A stretch of DNA of 23,973 nucleotides, from positions 1 through 23,973 of the forward strand of contig USCV01000021.1 of the NCBI GenBank assembly GCA_900553225.1, read 5' to 3'. The notes under the pieces are model-generated. The model made no database searches, was not told the DNA's origin, and saw only the letters and a list, made by a program, of their open reading frames with translations. This document shows, piece by piece, positions 8,572-17,551 of this stretch (within the stretch, counting starts at the first letter, position 1; each line of letters starts with the position of its first letter). Made by a program: the position numbers and the translations under genes. This DNA is from an uncultured Clostridium sp. (GTDB lineage: Bacteria; Bacillota; Clostridia; TANB77; CAG-508).

Positions 8572-8605
8572 TTATTATAATACAATGTATAATAACTTTT
8601 TTCAA
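8572..8605 (-). promoter_or_regulatory. Rubrerythrin promoter with overlapping PerR-like operator
   Basis: On the minus strand TTGAAA (8600-8605) and TATTAT (8577-8582) have an exact 17-base spacer. A perfect inverted repeat TTATTATA / TATAATAA (8572-8579 and 8588-8595) covers the spacer and -10 box. A second repeat, AAGTTAT / ATAACTT, lies just downstream at about 8554-8571. PerR controls rubrerythrins in some clostridia and its box is an A/T-rich repeat of similar look, so PerR is the best guess but not proven. Confidence 0.6.
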
Positions 8606-8758
8606 GTATTTTTCCATTTTTAGTTTTTTTATACATTATAACAAGACTCTTTATAGAAAAATAATTTTTATTAACTTACATTTAGCCCATGTAATAAACC
8701 AAACAATATTTTTATATATCCGCTTTCACTTATTTTTAAGTAATTTTCAAAAGACTTA

Positions 8759-8786
8759 TTGATTTTATTTTTATCTATGTTAAAAT
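8759..8786 (+). promoter_or_regulatory. Promoter of the small zinc-ribbon gene
   Basis: TTGATT and TAAAAT with a 16-base spacer, about 27 bases upstream of the GAGGAGG ribosome binding site. The rest of 8620-8758, between this and the divergent rubrerythrin promoter, shows nothing recognisable. Confidence 0.5.
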
Positions 8787-8819
8787 ATTGCTAAATAATT
8801 ATTTATGAGGAGGTTCAAT

Positions 8820-9068
8820 ATGGAACTAAATAAATGTGTACGTTGTGGAAGTTTTTATATTTCTCAAGATAATGTCTGTCCAAATTGTTTAGAAAAAGAC
8901 AATAATGAAATTCATAATTTAAAAAATTATATATCTGAAAACCCAATTACAAATATTGAGTCAATTTCATACCAAACGGGAATAACAGTTAAGAACTTAA
9001 ACCGATTTATTCATATGAAAGATTTTTCAACATTACGTAAAGAGCTAAAAAATAATACTGCTTTATAA
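8820..9068 (+). CDS. Small zinc-ribbon / helix-turn-helix protein, YvyF-like
   Basis: 82 residues. The N-terminus holds two CxxC pairs (CVRC at 6-9, CPNC at about 20-23), a likely zinc ribbon. Residues about 32-70 look like a helix-turn-helix (ESISYQTGITVKNLNRFI). This layout recalls the YvyF/TIGR03826 flagellar-region regulators of Firmicutes, but no flagellar gene is near, so I would call it only a probable DNA-binding regulator. I chose the ATG at 8820: an upstream ATG at 8805 would place the GAGGAGG ribosome binding site inside the gene. It uses CGT and CGA as normal Arg codons; its one CGG (ACG GGA) straddles codons. It is a single-gene unit with a terminator shared with pdp. Confidence 0.8.
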   Translation: MELNKCVRCGSFYISQDNVCPNCLEKDNNEIHNLKNYISENPITNIESISYQTGITVKNLNRFIHMKDFSTLRKELKNNTAL

Positions 9069-9080
9069 CAATCACATAAA

Positions 9081-9122
9081 AAAAGTATCAAGATAAAATA
9101 ACTTCTTTGTCTTGATACTTTT
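9081..9122. terminator. Bidirectional terminator between converging genes
   Basis: AAAAGTATCAAGA (9081-9093) pairs perfectly with TCTTGATACTTTT (9110-9122) around a 16-base loop. It serves the plus-strand zinc-ribbon gene and the minus-strand pdp gene. Confidence 0.85.
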
Positions 9123-9155
9123 GCTCAATATATCATTTTTTATTCTTAAACATTT

Positions 9156-10464
9156 TTACTCTATTATTCCTAGAATTGCCGTTGGTTTATTTAAGATTTT
9201 TTTACCTGTTAAAGTATAGCAATCCTTAACCATATTAATAATCTCATTACCCTTTCTTAAGTCATTTGCATAAACTTCGGCAAGTATATCTCCTTTTTGT
9301 ACGAAATCTCCAATTTTTTTCTTTATAATTAAACCTACTTCGTATGCTATTTCATCATCTTTTTTTATTCTTCCAGCACCTAATATACATGATGCCTTAC
9401 CTAATTGCTCAACTTTCATTTTTTCTACATAGCCTGAAAAGTCTGATACAACTTCTAATTTATATTTTGCTTTTTTTAAAGTTTCTAAATTTTCAATATA
9501 ACTAATAATTCCTCCTTGGTTCTTTAGTAGTGTTAAAAATTTCTCATAAGCTTTCCCATTTTCTATATTTTGCAATATCATTTTTTTATTTTCTTCAATA
9601 TCGTTGCCTTTATTTGCAAGTTTTAACATGTATGCTCCTAAATTTAGTACAATCTCTTTAACATCCTCTTCCATATTGCCTTTTAAAGCTTGAACTGCTT
9701 CAATTACTTCTAAAGTATTTCCAATTGAATATCCGATAGGTTCGCTCATATTAGTTAATATGCAAACAACTTCTTTTTTGCACAATTCACCTATTCTTAT
9801 CATTAATTTAGATAATTTTTCTGCATCTTCTTTTGTTTTCATAAAAGCACCATCTCCAACAGTAACTTCCAAAACAATTTTATTAGCTCCTGCAGCAATT
9901 TTTTTGCTCATAATACTTGAAGCAATGAGTGCAATATTGTCTACACATGCAATCGAATCTCTTAGTGCATATAACTTTTTATCGGCTGGAGCCAAATTTA
10001 AAGTCTGACCCATTAAACTAATTCCATCTTTTTTAACATTTGATATGAATTCATCTATATCAATTGCTGTATTATATCCTGGAATAGATTCTAATTTATC
10101 TCTGGTTCCACCTGTAAATCCTAATCCTCTACCTGACATTTTAGCAACCGGAACACCGTAAAGATGCAATAACTGGCATTAAAATCAAAGTAATTTTATC
10201 TCCTACTCCCCCTGTACTATGTTTATCTACTATGTTATTTCCTATAGCTGTTAAATCTAATACCTCTCCAGAGTACGCCATAGCTAAAGTTAAGTCTGTA
10301 ATTTCTTGGTCAGTCATTCCATTAATATAAATTGCCATAATTAAGGCAGCTGCTTGATAGTCTGTAATATTTTCATTTGTATATTCTTTTATGAAAAATT
10401 CTATTTCTTCTTTTGTTAGTACTTGTTTGTCTCTTTTTTTTGCAATAATATCTAATATGTTCAT
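9156..10464 (-). CDS. pdp: Pyrimidine-nucleoside phosphorylase, read through a +1 shift at CGG
   Basis: It splits uridine, thymidine or deoxyuridine with phosphate to the base and (deoxy)ribose 1-phosphate in pyrimidine salvage. The N-terminal helical domain (IIAKKRDKQVLTKEEIEFF) leads to the phosphate-binding motif DKHSTGGVGDK. At residue 102 the frame breaks inside a highly conserved block: frame zero gives RCSGC and a stop at 10141. Skipping the C of CGG at 10156-10158 yields GVPVAKMSGRGLGFTGG, exactly the family motif. The joined protein has 435 residues, close to the roughly 433 of Bacillus Pdp. The length and C-terminal domain fit Pdp or DeoA equally well. The gene starts 7 bases after rnhB, with AAAGGA for ribosome binding. 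Confidence 0.93.
10156..10158 (-). other. In-frame CGG / +1 shift site 3 (pdp)
   Basis: The coding strand reads TCT TTA CGG TGT TCC. Reading TTA then GGT GTT CCG restores LGVPVAKMSGR. Two bases on, a second CGG (GTT CCG GTT) straddles codons and leaves the frame unchanged, an internal control. Confidence 0.92.
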
Positions 10465-10471
10465 AATTCAT

Positions 10472-11104
10472 CTATCCTTTCAAAATATTCTTTACAAAAC
10501 TATGTCTATGTAATGGACATAACCCGTATTCCTTAATTGCTTGAATATGCATCGCTGTTCCATAGCCTTTATGTTTTTCAAATCCATATTGAGGATAAAC
10601 TTCTGCCCATTGTCTCATTATTCTATCCCTTGTAACCTTTGCAATTATAGATGCACAAGCAATGCAATAACATTTTGCATCTCCCTTTACTATGGATTGA
10701 TATGGAATTCTAAAAGTATCAATATTGGTTAATGCATCTACTAATATAAACTCTGGTTTAACTTTTAAGCCCTTTATAGCAGTGGTTAATCCTAATTTTG
10801 TAGCATTTAAAATATTAATATTGTCTATTTCTTTTTGATCAATTATTCCAACCTCATATGAAATAGCAGTTTTTGTAATTTCTTCATAAAGTTTTTCCCT
10901 TTTCTTTTCAGAAACCTTTTTAGAGTCATTTACTCCTTCAATCATAGAATCTTTAGGCATAATAACACAAGCTACAACAACTGGTCCTGCAAGTGGTCCT
11001 CTTCCTGCTTCATCAATTCCTCCGATTAGTTCTATTTTTTTTTCATAAAATCCTTCTTCTATTTTCTTCATTTCAGTTAATCTTAATAATTCTTTTTCTT
11101 TCAT
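10472..11104 (-). CDS. rnhB: Ribonuclease HII
   Basis: About 210 residues. It cleaves RNA in RNA-DNA hybrids and removes misincorporated ribonucleotides from DNA. The family motifs are DEAGRGPLAGPVV (acidic DE near residue 31), the KGDAKCYCIACASIIAKVTRD segment around 140-160 with its conserved Asp, and HKGYGT. Two ATG codons stand in tandem at 11107 and 11104; GGAGG is three bases from the first and six from the second, so I prefer 11104. First gene of an rnhB-pdp unit. Its CGG trinucleotides (TAC GGG, ATC GGA) straddle codons and the frame is intact. Confidence 0.95.
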   Translation of the reverse strand: MKEKELLRLTEMKKIEEGFYEKKIELIGGIDEAGRGPLAGPVVVACVIMPKDSMIEGVNDSKKVSEKKREKLYEEITKTAISYEVGIIDQKEIDNINILNATKLGLTTAIKGLKVKPEFILVDALTNIDTFRIPYQSIVKGDAKCYCIACASIIAKVTRDRIMRQWAEVYPQYGFEKHKGYGTAMHIQAIKEYGLCPLHRHSFVKNILKG

Positions 11105-11134
11105 CATTTGCCTCCGCTTTTTGTATTATTTTGT

Positions 11135-11163
11135 ATTATATAAATAAGTAAGTTATTTTTCAA
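11135..11163 (-). promoter_or_regulatory. Promoter of rnhB-pdp
   Basis: TTGAAA and a perfect TATAAT with a 17-base spacer on the minus strand, about 30 bases upstream of the rnhB start codon. Confidence 0.75.
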
Positions 11164-11230
11164 GTATTTATTTATAGATGATATAATTATAAGAAAAAGC
11201 CTCAATCATTTACAATTTTTTCACAAATTT

Positions 11231-11260
11231 TTCACATAATTATTGTATTATTACTATAAT
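11231..11260 (+). promoter_or_regulatory. Promoter of htrA-like gene
   Basis: TTCACA and perfect TATAAT with an 18-base spacer on the plus strand, divergent from the rnhB promoter. The -35 lies in a repeated TTTTTCACA motif (two copies, about 11217-11236), a possible regulator site. Confidence 0.55.
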
Positions 11261-11298
11261 TTAGGTTATTATATTAGTAACATTTTAGGAGGTATTTT

Positions 11299-12600
11299 AT
11301 GGAAAATAATGAAAACAATAATTTAAATCAAAACAATCAAAATATTAATGAAAGTAACAATGAAAAAAATTCAAACGGTCCACAAACCACTTTTACAGCT
11401 GTAAATTCTCATAAAGAGAAAGCAAAAGTTGGTTTTGCAAAAGGTGTATTATTGCCATTTTGTTGTGGAGCTTTAGGTACAGTTCTTGTAGTTGGAACAT
11501 GTTTTGGAGTTCCTCAAATTAAAAACAAACTTTTCCCAACAGCTACAGTTATTGAACAAACAAAAGATAATAAGGAAAATAACAATTCTAATGAATCTAC
11601 ATCTATAAATAACAACTTAGTATCTATATCTAATTATTCGGAAACAGGTATTAGTGTTGCAAATAAAGTCTTACCTTCAATTGTAGGAATAAAAGTTGAA
11701 TATTCAGTAAACTCTATTTTTTATCGTAATTTAAATTCAAATCAAACTGCATCAGCTGAAGGTTCTGGAATAATAATAAGTGAAGATGGATATATATTAA
11801 CAAATAATCATATAATTAATTCTTCTTCTTCTTCATCTTACTATGAATTAGGAAAAGCAACAAAGGTTTCTGTATATTTATATAACGATACTACAGAGTA
11901 TGAAGCACAAGTTATTGGTACAGATGAGCAAACTGACTTAGCTGTTATAAAAATTAACAAAACAGGGTTAACAGCAGCAGAACTTGGTGATTCTGATTCT
12001 GTTCAAGTAGGAGATTTTTCTATGGCAATTGGAAATCCTCTTGGACTTCAAAGTAGTGTAACTGCAGGAATGATTAGTGCTGTTAAACGAGAAGTTACAG
12101 ATTCTGACGGTAAAAAATATAAATTAATTCAAACAGATGCCGCAATAAACTCTGGTAATAGTGGTGGAGCATTAGTAAATAGTAAAGGTCAAGTAATTGG
12201 TGTTAACACATTAAAATTATCTGGAACAGGAATTGAAGGTATGGGATTTGCCATACCAATTAATGATACAAAAGAAATTTACTCTCAATTAATACAATAT
12301 AGTAAAGTTAAAAGACCTTATATTGGAATTGGTGGTATTGATTTAACAGAAGATTTGGCTAAAGCTAATAATCTTGTAGTTGGTGTATATGTTCAATCTG
12401 TTGAAGATTTTTCTGCAGCACAAAAAGCTGATATTAGAAACGGTGATGTAATAATTGAAGCAGATGGACAAAAGATAAAGACTATGAATGAACTTAATGA
12501 ATTAAAGAATAAGCATAATATTGGTGATGAATTTAAATTAAAAATAAGTAGAAATGGTACAGAAAAAGAAATTACTCTTACATTACAAGAAAAGCCTTAA
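11299..12600 (+). CDS. HtrA/DegP-like membrane-anchored serine protease with PDZ domain
   Basis: 433 residues, surface quality-control protease of family S1C. The first 45 residues are an Asn-rich cytoplasmic tail; one membrane segment lies at about 46-70; an Asn/Ser-rich linker follows. The trypsin-like domain spans about 115-335 with catalytic His171 (TNNHII), Asp213 (TDLAVIKI) and Ser288 (GNSGGAL). One PDZ domain at about 340-428 starts with PYIGIGG. This is the HtrA/HtrB/YyxA layout of Firmicutes. AGGAGG lies 7 bases before the ATG. Arg is written AGA, CGT and CGA (AAA CGA GAA); its four CGG trinucleotides straddle codons (such as AAC GGT) and leave the frame intact. Confidence 0.93.
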   Translation: MENNENNNLNQNNQNINESNNEKNSNGPQTTFTAVNSHKEKAKVGFAKGVLLPFCCGALGTVLVVGTCFGVPQIKNKLFPTATVIEQTKDNKENNNSNESTSINNNLVSISNYSETGISVANKVLPSIVGIKVEYSVNSIFYRNLNSNQTASAEGSGIIISEDGYILTNNHIINSSSSSSYYELGKATKVSVYLYNDTTEYEAQVIGTDEQTDLAVIKINKTGLTAAELGDSDSVQVGDFSMAIGNPLGLQSSVTAGMISAVKREVTDSDGKKYKLIQTDAAINSGNSGGALVNSKGQVIGVNTLKLSGTGIEGMGFAIPINDTKEIYSQLIQYSKVKRPYIGIGGIDLTEDLAKANNLVVGVYVQSVEDFSAAQKADIRNGDVIIEADGQKIKTMNELNELKNKHNIGDEFKLKISRNGTEKEITLTLQEKP

Positions 12601-12668
12601 TTTTACCAAATGTAATTTTCTAATAAATCACATTTAGTTCACAAAATGAACAAAATTAGATGTTATAT

Positions 12669-12772
12669 TATAATTATAGTTAGTAACTTAAAAATATTAC
12701 TCCGGTTACTAACCAAAAATAGAAAACATCCCCTTTTATTTTTAAAAACGACTATTTTGATAGTCGTTTTTT
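12669..12772 (+). ncRNA. Candidate small RNA downstream of htrA
   Basis: A TATAAT at 12669-12674 (poor -35, TGAACA at 12647) precedes a 9-bp perfect hairpin, GTTAGTAAC (12679-12687) with GTTACTAAC (12705-12713), and then a strong terminator at 12744-12772. About 95 bases. It could instead be the structured 3' end of the htrA mRNA. The region 12601-12857 holds no convincing protein gene. Confidence 0.3.
12744..12772 (+). terminator. Strong plus-strand terminator after htrA / candidate sRNA
   Basis: A 12-bp perfect stem containing CGACTAT/ATAGTCG with a TTTG tetraloop (12756-12759), followed by six T. Confidence 0.85.
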
Positions 12773-12786
12773 CCATACTCATACAA

Positions 12787-12826
12787 AAAAAACAGAAGCA
12801 TTTTAAATTTATAACTTCTGTTTTTT
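12787..12826 (-). terminator. Terminator after the M23 peptidase gene
   Basis: AAAAAACAGAAG (12787-12798) pairs with CTTCTGTTTTTT (12815-12826) around a 16-base loop, 32 bases past the stop. It also works on the plus strand. Confidence 0.75.
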
Positions 12827-12857
12827 ATTATATATCGTAATATTCAAAATTTTTGCT

Positions 12858-13830
12858 TTATTTATATACATATTTTTGCGGATTAATTTGATTTCCATTT
12901 TTTCTAATTTCAAAATGTAGATGATTTCCAGTTGAACGTCCGGTTGAACCAACTGCTGCAATCACATCACCTGATGATACTGTTTGGCCTTTTTTAACAT
13001 ATATTTTACTACAATGTCCATAGTATGTTTCAATATTATTTCCATGAGATATAACAACAAGGTTTCCATATCCACCTGTAGTATATCCGGGCAAATGTTA
13101 CAGTTCCATCTGATGCTGCCTTAATTTGTGTTCCATTTGGTGCACCAATATCTATTCCCTTATGTGCACTTGTTCTAATACTTTCTTTATTTCCAAATCT
13201 GGATGTAATTGTTCCAGAAACCGGTTTTGTACTAAAACATACACCTTCAAATGTATTAGAATTACTTGTTGCAACCTTTTTAGCATTACTACTAATATTA
13301 TTTTTAGTTTCTGCAACTTGTATACTATTTAATTCATCAAGATTAGTTGTATAAACTTGACTAATTGCTAAATTAAGTTCATTTTTAGATTTGTTTTCTG
13401 ATTTTAATTTATTTACAACTTCTTCTGCTTCTTCTAATGTATTAGCATAGGATTTATTTACTCCATCTAATGTTACAGCATACATTTCATAAGTTGTTTC
13501 AGAATTTTCTTTTATTTTAGCAATAATTTTTTCTTCATCTGTATTTATAGATTTGTCTACTAATTTTAGCTCAAAGCTTGGTAGACTATCAAGTGTTACA
13601 AAAGCAACATTTTTTTCATTAGGATTAAAAATTTCATCTTCTATCATTTTCTCAAAACTTTTTTTGTTTTGCACATATCCGGCTGTTTCACCTAAATAAG
13701 TAACTTTATATATTGGTTTATATTTTAAACAAACAACACCTGCAATCATACAAAATGCTATTATTAAGAAAATGATGAACTTCATTGATTTTTTCGTATA
13801 ATACAATAATTTATTCTTTAAAATAAAAAT
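12858..13830 (-). CDS. Membrane-anchored M23 (LytM-type) metallopeptidase, read through a +1 shift at CGG
   Basis: A peptidoglycan endopeptidase or, if partner-dependent, a SpoIIQ-like scaffold. From the proposed start the product has 323 residues: a basic N-terminus, a membrane segment at about 19-36, a mixed extracellular region to about 200, then the M23 domain. Zinc ligands are visible as AHKGID (His, Asp) and HLHFE (second His). In frame zero the protein ends within the domain at 13036. Skipping the C of CGG at 13087-13089 gives AGYTTGGYGN, the family's typical strand. Start: the first ATG (13863) abuts the -10 box and so cannot be translated; the only codon well placed behind AAAGGAGA is an ATT at 13828-13830. 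It is monocistronic, with its own promoter and terminator. Confidence 0.9.
13087..13089 (-). other. In-frame CGG / +1 shift site 4 (M23 peptidase)
   Basis: The coding strand reads TTT GCC CGG ATA TAC. Reading GCC then GGA TAT ACT ACA restores AGYTTGGYGN between the two zinc-binding motifs. This is the only site where the preceding base is also C. Confidence 0.92.
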
Positions 13831-13863
13831 CCACTCTCCTTTTTTTTGCTTAACACAAATCAT

Positions 13864-13892
13864 ATTATAACATATATTGTTAATGATTGCAA
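13864..13892 (-). promoter_or_regulatory. Promoter of the M23 peptidase gene
   Basis: TTGCAA and perfect TATAAT with a 17-base spacer on the minus strand. Transcription should begin near 13857, inside the codon of the upstream ATG, which rules that start out. Confidence 0.75.
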
Positions 13893-13960
13893 ATTTTATA
13901 TTCCGTCAATTTTTTCCAATAAAACCGTTGCTATCGCAAATTTTCTCATAAAAACTATTT

Positions 13961-14656
13961 TTATATAATATCTCTTATCCAAATTTCATCTCCTCTTTCG
14001 TTTATATACCTTAAATTTGGAAATATCTTTCTCATCTTTTTATTTGGAAAAATTTTATTTTCTATATTGGTTATAACACTATTTTTATTATTTTGATTGA
14101 TTCCATAATAAGAACTTATTGCTCTTTTTTTATAACTTTGAATTCCCCAAACTGTACAAATAATATCAATAATAACAAATACTATAATTGCAATATCTAA
14201 AATTTTAAAATATCTAATGTTAAAACTATTAATGCCTTTATCTATGCAAGGCTTTACAACTGCAATTAATAAAAGTGCTAGTATACCCCAAAATATTGTA
14301 TATGTAATACATATTCTACCATTTAAGTTAAATTTTAAATATGAATAATCCCAAAATCTAGTTCCATAAAATGCTTCTAATACAAAACTCATTATATATT
14401 CAATTGCACTACCACAAATTCCACCATAAACAAATAATTTAAACTTATTATTATAAAAACTATTAAGAATTATAATTAGTAGTGTTGCCCCTATTCCATA
14501 AACAGGACAAAAGGGGCCATAAATTAATCCTTTTCTGCTCTCCCAAACTCCTGTTGTAATAAAACAAAACAGCGTTTCAATTATAAGACCAATTACGCTA
14601 AATATCAATAAATACCATATTATTTGATGAATAGTTATTTTATTTTGTTCTTCCAT
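13961..14656 (-). CDS. CmpB-like membrane protein (putative ABC transporter type IV family, PF06541)
   Basis: 231 residues with five or six membrane segments at about 10-32, 48-68, 75-95, 118-138 and 152-172. The N-terminal segment IIWYLLIFSVIGLIIETLF and the loop RKGLIYGPFCPVYGIGA are the marks of this clostridial family, together with an FVLEAFYGTRFWDYS element. Despite the family name the function is not known; there is no ATPase partner here. AGGAGA is five bases before the ATG. It stands alone between the ATPase terminator and the M23 promoter. No CGG on the coding strand. Confidence 0.8.
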   Translation of the reverse strand: MEEQNKITIHQIIWYLLIFSVIGLIIETLFCFITTGVWESRKGLIYGPFCPVYGIGATLLIIILNSFYNNKFKLFVYGGICGSAIEYIMSFVLEAFYGTRFWDYSYLKFNLNGRICITYTIFWGILALLLIAVVKPCIDKGINSFNIRYFKILDIAIIVFVIIDIICTVWGIQSYKKRAISSYYGINQNNKNSVITNIENKIFPNKKMRKIFPNLRYINERGDEIWIRDII

Positions 14657-14711
14657 TTATTTCTCCTATAATTTATTAATCATTAAAATTATATCTAAAC
14701 AATATCAAAAA

Positions 14712-14746
14712 ATCAAGAGAAGATATTATAAATTTCTTCTCTTGAT
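14712..14746 (-). terminator. Terminator after the calcium ATPase gene
   Basis: ATCAAGAGAAGA (14712-14723) pairs perfectly with TCTTCTCTTGAT (14735-14746), followed on the minus strand by TTTTTTG. It begins 14 bases after the stop. Confidence 0.85.
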
Positions 14747-14759
14747 ATAAAGAGTTACC

Positions 14760-17425
14760 TTAATCTTGATGTATTACCTTAGAATCTGTATATATTACTT
14801 TTCCAAATTTAATTTCATTAAATTTTTTTTGAATTTCTATGATTATTATAGGTAATATTGATATTCCTGCTGTATAAAACCACTGAGTCATTGTAAGTGG
14901 TACTAATTTAAAGTAAGAAGCCACTCCTGGAATAATTACAACTCCTATTTGTAATATAGCTCCTAAAATGAAAGCACCGGTTAAATACTTATTCTCAAAA
15001 AGTCCTGTTTTTAAAATCGATTTTTCACTTTTTATATTAAAACTGTGAACAAGTTCCAGCATTCCTAATGATACAAATGCCATTGTTCTTCCAACTTCTA
15101 GACCAAACATTTTATTTCCTAAACTAAATGCAAATAATGTAAGCATTCCTAGCATAATTCCCTCTGTAAAAATCTTTCCCCACAAGCCATCAGCAAATAT
15201 TCCTTTTTTAGGATCTCTTGGTTTTTTATTCATTATTTCCTTATCCATTGGTTCTAAGCCTAATGCAATGGCAGGTAATGAATCAGTTACAAGATTAATC
15301 CATAATAACTGAATTGCAAGTAGAGGGGACTTAAGTCCTAATACTAATCCCATAAATATTGTAACAATTTCTCCAATATTAGTTGCAATTAGAAAATGAA
15401 TTGCCTTTTTTATGTTTTCAAATAAATTTCTTCCTTCTTTTACAGCTTCTACTATTGTGCAAAAATTATCATCTGTTAAAATCATATCTGAAGCATTTTT
15501 TGCCACATCCGTACCATTCAGTCCCATAGCAATTCCTATATCTGCATTTTTTAGTGCTGGCGCATCATTAACACCATCTCCAGTCATTGCAACCACTGCT
15601 CCTGTACTTCTAAATGCTTTTACTATTCTTACTTTATGCTCAGGTGAAACTCTAGCAAAAACGGAATACTTCATTATTTCCTTTTGTAATGTACTATCTT
15701 GTATTTTGTCAAGTTCAGCTCCAGTAATTGCTAAATCATTTTTCCTTAATATTCCTAAATCTTTTGCAATCGCTCTGGCAGTTGCTATATGATCTCCTGT
15801 TATCATAACTGTTTTTATTCCTGCTCTTTTACATTCTTTAATAGCCTCTTTTACACCTTCTCTTGGAGGATCAATCATTCCAACTAATCCTACAAAAATT
15901 AAATTATTTTCTATTGAACTCGAATTAACCTTAGTAGGAAATACATCTGTATCATAATAGGCAACTGCTAATACTCTAAGTGCCTCATTTGCCATTTTGT
16001 TATTTTTTTCTTCTATTTCATAAATTTTATTGCTCGTTAATGTTAATACTTCATTATTCAATTTATATCTATTACATCTTTTCAATAATACATCTGGTGC
16101 TCCTTTTGTAATAACTCTATATTTTGAACCATTCTTATGTATTGTTGTCATCATTTTTCTTTCTGAATCAAACGGAATTTCTTCAACTCTATGCATTTGT
16201 TCTTCTAATGTTTGCTTACTTATTCCCATTTCATTTGCTTTATTTACTATAGCAAGTTCTGTTGGCTCTCCACTAATAATTTCCCTTCCCTTTTCATTTA
16301 TAATTTGTACATCTGTACACATTGATGCAAGTTCTAAAATAAATTTTTTTTCATTGTTTTGAATATTAAACTCATTTAAATTTTCTATTTTAATTACTTG
16401 CATTTTGTTTTGTGTTAATGTACCTGTTTTATCTGAACATATAACACTACTACTGCCTAGTGTTTCTACTGCTGGAAGCCTTCTAATAATACTATTTTTC
16501 TTTGCCATTTTTGTTACCCCAATTGATAACATAATTGTAACAATTGCAGGTAATCCCTCTGGAATAGCTGCAACAGCTAATCCAACTGATGTCATAAACA
16601 TTTCGGTTGGTGAAATTTTCTTAATTAGCCCTATAATAAAAATAAATACGCATATTATTAAACATCCTATTCCAAGGTTTTTTCCAACTTGGGATAATTT
16701 TTTTTGAATTGGAGTTTCTGGCGCCTCGTCTGTAATTATCATTTTGGCTATTTTTCCCACTTTTGTATTCATTCCTGTTTCCGTTACAACAGCTTCTGCA
16801 TGCCCATTTACAACAACTGTTGTTGCAAATGCCATGTTAATCATATCTCCTAAAGCTACATTTTCATCAAACACTACATTTTCATTTTTTAATATTTCTG
16901 TAGTTTCTCCTGTTAAACTTGATTCTTCTATTTTTAAATTATGACTATTAATAAGCCTACAATCTGCCGGAACATAACTGCCAGCCTCTAATATAACAAT
17001 ATCTCCTGGAACAATTCCGAGAACTTGAAATTTGAACTACTTTTCCACCTCTTCTTACTTTTGCAGTTGGAGCACTCATTTTTTTAAGTGCTTCTAATGA
17101 TTTTTCCGCTTTTGCTTCTTGAACTAGTCCCATTATTGCATTAAAAACAACAATAGCAATAATAATAATAGAATCCATATAGTCATTGCTGCCTTCCATT
17201 TTTGCTATAGCAGCTGATATAATAGATGCAATTATAAGAATAATAATCATAAAGTCATTAAATTGCTTAAAAAAGCGAACAATTAGACTTTCCTTTTTCT
17301 TATCTTCAAGTTTATTTTCTCCGTATTCTATTAGTCTTTTACCGTGCCTCTTCATTTGTAAGTCCAAAATCAAAGTTTGTCCTTAACTTCTTCTTTATTT
17401 CTGTTATCTTTAATGTTTGCCACAT
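14760..17425 (-). CDS. Calcium-transporting P-type ATPase (PacL/SERCA type), read through two +1 shifts at CGG
   Basis: Joined length is 887 residues, normal for the P2A family that pumps Ca2+ out of the cell. Three frames must be linked. Residues 1-27 (ending GLTNEEA) come from the ATG at 17425, behind AAAGGAGAG. After the CGG at 17342-17344 the frame continues as GKRLIEYGENKL to residue 135. After the CGG at 17017-17019 it continues as GIVPGDIVILEAG to the end. Features: membrane pair near 50-95, actuator loop with LTGET, PEGLPA ion-site helix near 288, phosphorylated Asp331 in DKTGT, KGAPD of the nucleotide domain, GDGVNDAPALK, then six C-terminal membrane helices. Without both shifts only non-functional pieces can be made. 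It is monocistronic. Confidence 0.93.
17017..17019 (-). other. In-frame CGG / +1 shift site 6 (calcium ATPase, second)
   Basis: The coding strand reads AGT TCT CGG AAT TGT. Reading TCT then GGA ATT GTT CCA GGA restores VPGDIV. Frame zero runs on for 19 wrong codons before TAG at 16957. Confidence 0.92.
17342..17344 (-). other. In-frame CGG / +1 shift site 5 (calcium ATPase, first)
   Basis: The coding strand reads GAG GCA CGG TAA. The next frame-zero codon is a stop. Reading GCA then GGT AAA AGA CTA restores KRLIEYGENKL of the ATPase N-terminal domain. Confidence 0.92.
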
Positions 17426-17551
17426 ATTCCTCTCTCCTTTGTAATTTTTTTATATGTTGTCCATATAATTAATATATCTATATTCAATTCTTTCTTACAT
17501 ATGAATAAATCTACTAAATCTTACATTTATTTTTTCAATATGCAGTATATC

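Noticed and set aside
12646..12840. 64-codon plus-strand open frame after htrA
   Set aside because: It has no ribosome binding site, runs through two terminator hairpins and has low-complexity Ile/Lys/Leu composition.
13870..13960. Possible terminator of the CmpB-like gene (TTGC/GCAA stem near 13927-13940)
   Set aside because: Only a four-base stem without a good T run; too weak to call.
2057..17425. Explaining the frame breaks as homopolymer errors of long-read sequencing
   Set aside because: None lies in a homopolymer longer than three bases, and all seven have the same in-frame CGG. Long A and T runs elsewhere, where such errors would concentrate, leave frames intact.
9156..17425. Treating pdp, rsuA-like, M23 and ATPase genes as pseudogenes
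   Set aside because: Apart from the one-base break, each gene is fully conserved on both sides, with no other stop, deletion or frame break, and promoters, ribosome binding sites and terminators are in place.
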